A DNA stretch of 64,000 nucleotides from DATARH01 sp963778385 (lineage in GTDB: Bacteria; Pseudomonadota; Alphaproteobacteria; ATCC43930; CGMCC-115725): positions 62,001 to 126,000 of the forward strand of contig CAVZUA010000035.1 in NCBI GenBank assembly GCA_963778385.1, given 5' to 3'. The position numbers were made by a program, and so were the translations under genes. Numbering within the stretch: the first letter of the stretch is position 1; each line of letters starts with the position of its first letter. Positions 63,461 to 64,000 of this stretch are shown here, piece after piece. Below the pieces are notes generated by a model. The model did not search any database, had not been told where the DNA came from, and saw only the letters and a program-made list of their open reading frames with translations.

Positions 63461-63602
63461 CCCTCACCCGTCTCGCGCCTGACGGCGCGAGCCACCCTCT
63501 CCCGCATGCGGGAGAGGGGATTTCGAGTGCTGGCGCCAAAGGCCCCTCTCCCGCGTGCGGGAGAGGGAGGGGCCCGCGCCGAAGGCGTCGGAGGGCGAGG
63601 GT
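63461..63602. repeat. Paired palindromic repeat, family A (variant)
   Basis: Outer ccctcacccgtctc and ggcgaggg, with two hairpins ccctctcccgc-atgc-gggagagggg and cccctctcccgc-gtgc-gggagaggg, are the same type as 59391. It lies between convergent genes and touches the stop codon of the TPP enzyme gene. Confidence 0.75.
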
Positions 63603-64000
63603 TTAGGCCGCGCCCCGACGGTGGGAGAAGGCGGTCTCGGCGCTGGTGATGAATTCGAGGAGCGCGGCGCGGCCGTCTTCGTTGATCTTGCGGGCGCGCA
63701 GGATCGCCGGACCGACCTCGTCGGGCCGCGTCACGCGCTCGCTCCAGCCGCCGAGATCGGCGGCGAGGTTGGCGTAGCTGCCGCCGAGGTCGCGGGTCCG
63801 ATGCTTCTCATGGCTGTAGGCCATCGCATGCGTCTCGATCGCCATCGTCGAGTTGTTGAGCACGATCGTGGTGATCGGGATGCCCGAGCGCGCCGCGGTC
63901 TCGAAATCGAGCCCGGTCATGCCGAACGCTGCATCGCCCATGAAATTGACGCACATCTTGTCGGGCGCGCCCATCTTCGCGCCGATCGCCAAGCCAAGCC
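63603..64000 (-). CDS. Thiamine-pyrophosphate-dependent enzyme (acetolactate synthase type), C-terminal end
   Basis: About 132 codons of the C-terminal TPP-binding domain are present; the N-terminal three quarters lie beyond the right edge. The segment LGLAIGAKMGAPDKM leads into the TPP/Mg motif GDAAFGMTGLDFETAARS, with ITTIVLNNSTM closing the GDx-(~25)-NN motif. The family includes acetolactate synthase, benzoylformate decarboxylase and oxalyl-CoA decarboxylase; which one cannot be told from the tail. The stop touches a family A palindrome. Confidence 0.83.
   Translation of the reverse strand, partial: LGLAIGAKMGAPDKMCVNFMGDAAFGMTGLDFETAARSGIPITTIVLNNSTMAIETHAMAYSHEKHRTRDLGGSYANLAADLGGWSERVTRPDEVGPAILRARKINEDGRAALLEFITSAETAFSHRRGAA

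Overview
The window reads as chromosome of a high-GC alphaproteobacterium, most likely in or near the Rhodospirillales. That is inferred from gene order (moaB, uracil-DNA glycosylase, ETF-quinone oxidoreductase, TPR protein, ispE; dnaK-dnaJ), from GC-rich codon use, and from abundant short paired palindromes in the spacers. No rRNA, tRNA, CRISPR array, transposase or phage gene was seen.

The left third (about 0.5-21 kb) is a dense catabolic region: two luciferase-like flavin monooxygenases, a SAF-domain oxidoreductase, a PhyH-type dioxygenase, an amidohydrolase-2 protein, an amidase overlapping an enoyl-CoA hydratase, an alpha/beta-hydrolase overlapping a CocE/NonD hydrolase, a frameshifted metal-dependent amidohydrolase, a two-subunit molybdenum hydroxylase, a FAD monooxygenase and an HlyD/FUSC efflux pair. 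The gene set suggests use of aromatic, N-heterocyclic or amide compounds; no substrate can be named.

From 21 to 29.5 kb lie core genes: a TIGR04282 glycosyltransferase, moaB, uracil-DNA glycosylase, etfD, a TPR protein, ispE, then a GMC oxidoreductase. From 29.5 to 38.6 kb come two tandem membrane acyltransferases with an AT-rich centre, a sulfatase, a solute-binding protein, a tricarballylate-dehydrogenase-like flavoprotein, a ClC channel and CysQ. From 38.9 to 50 kb: an orphan CoxL-like (form II) Mo enzyme, a hydrolase, a VOC protein, an MBOAT/SGNH O-acylation pair and a DppBCDF importer lacking a local binding protein.

The right part holds a split chromate transporter translationally coupled to a lone PAS protein, a GNAT, a small lipoprotein beside a truncated FkbM methyltransferase, AlkB, dnaK-dnaJ, a truncated GIY-YIG nuclease bounded by inverted repeats, an exported protein overlapping an esterase, a LigB-type dioxygenase, a HigBA toxin-antitoxin pair, a hydrolase with Lys at the nucleophile position, a MetE-like protein and the end of a TPP-dependent enzyme.

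The most unusual signals are: (1) at least four families of paired palindromes, one copy lying in frame inside the uracil-DNA glycosylase gene and one forming the end of ispE, with another pair enclosing a GIY-YIG remnant; (2) two alpha/beta-hydrolases with Ala or Lys where the catalytic Ser should be; (3) ispE apparently starting at CTG; (4) a single-base frameshift in an otherwise intact amidohydrolase; (5) the ChrA-ChrA-PAS operon.
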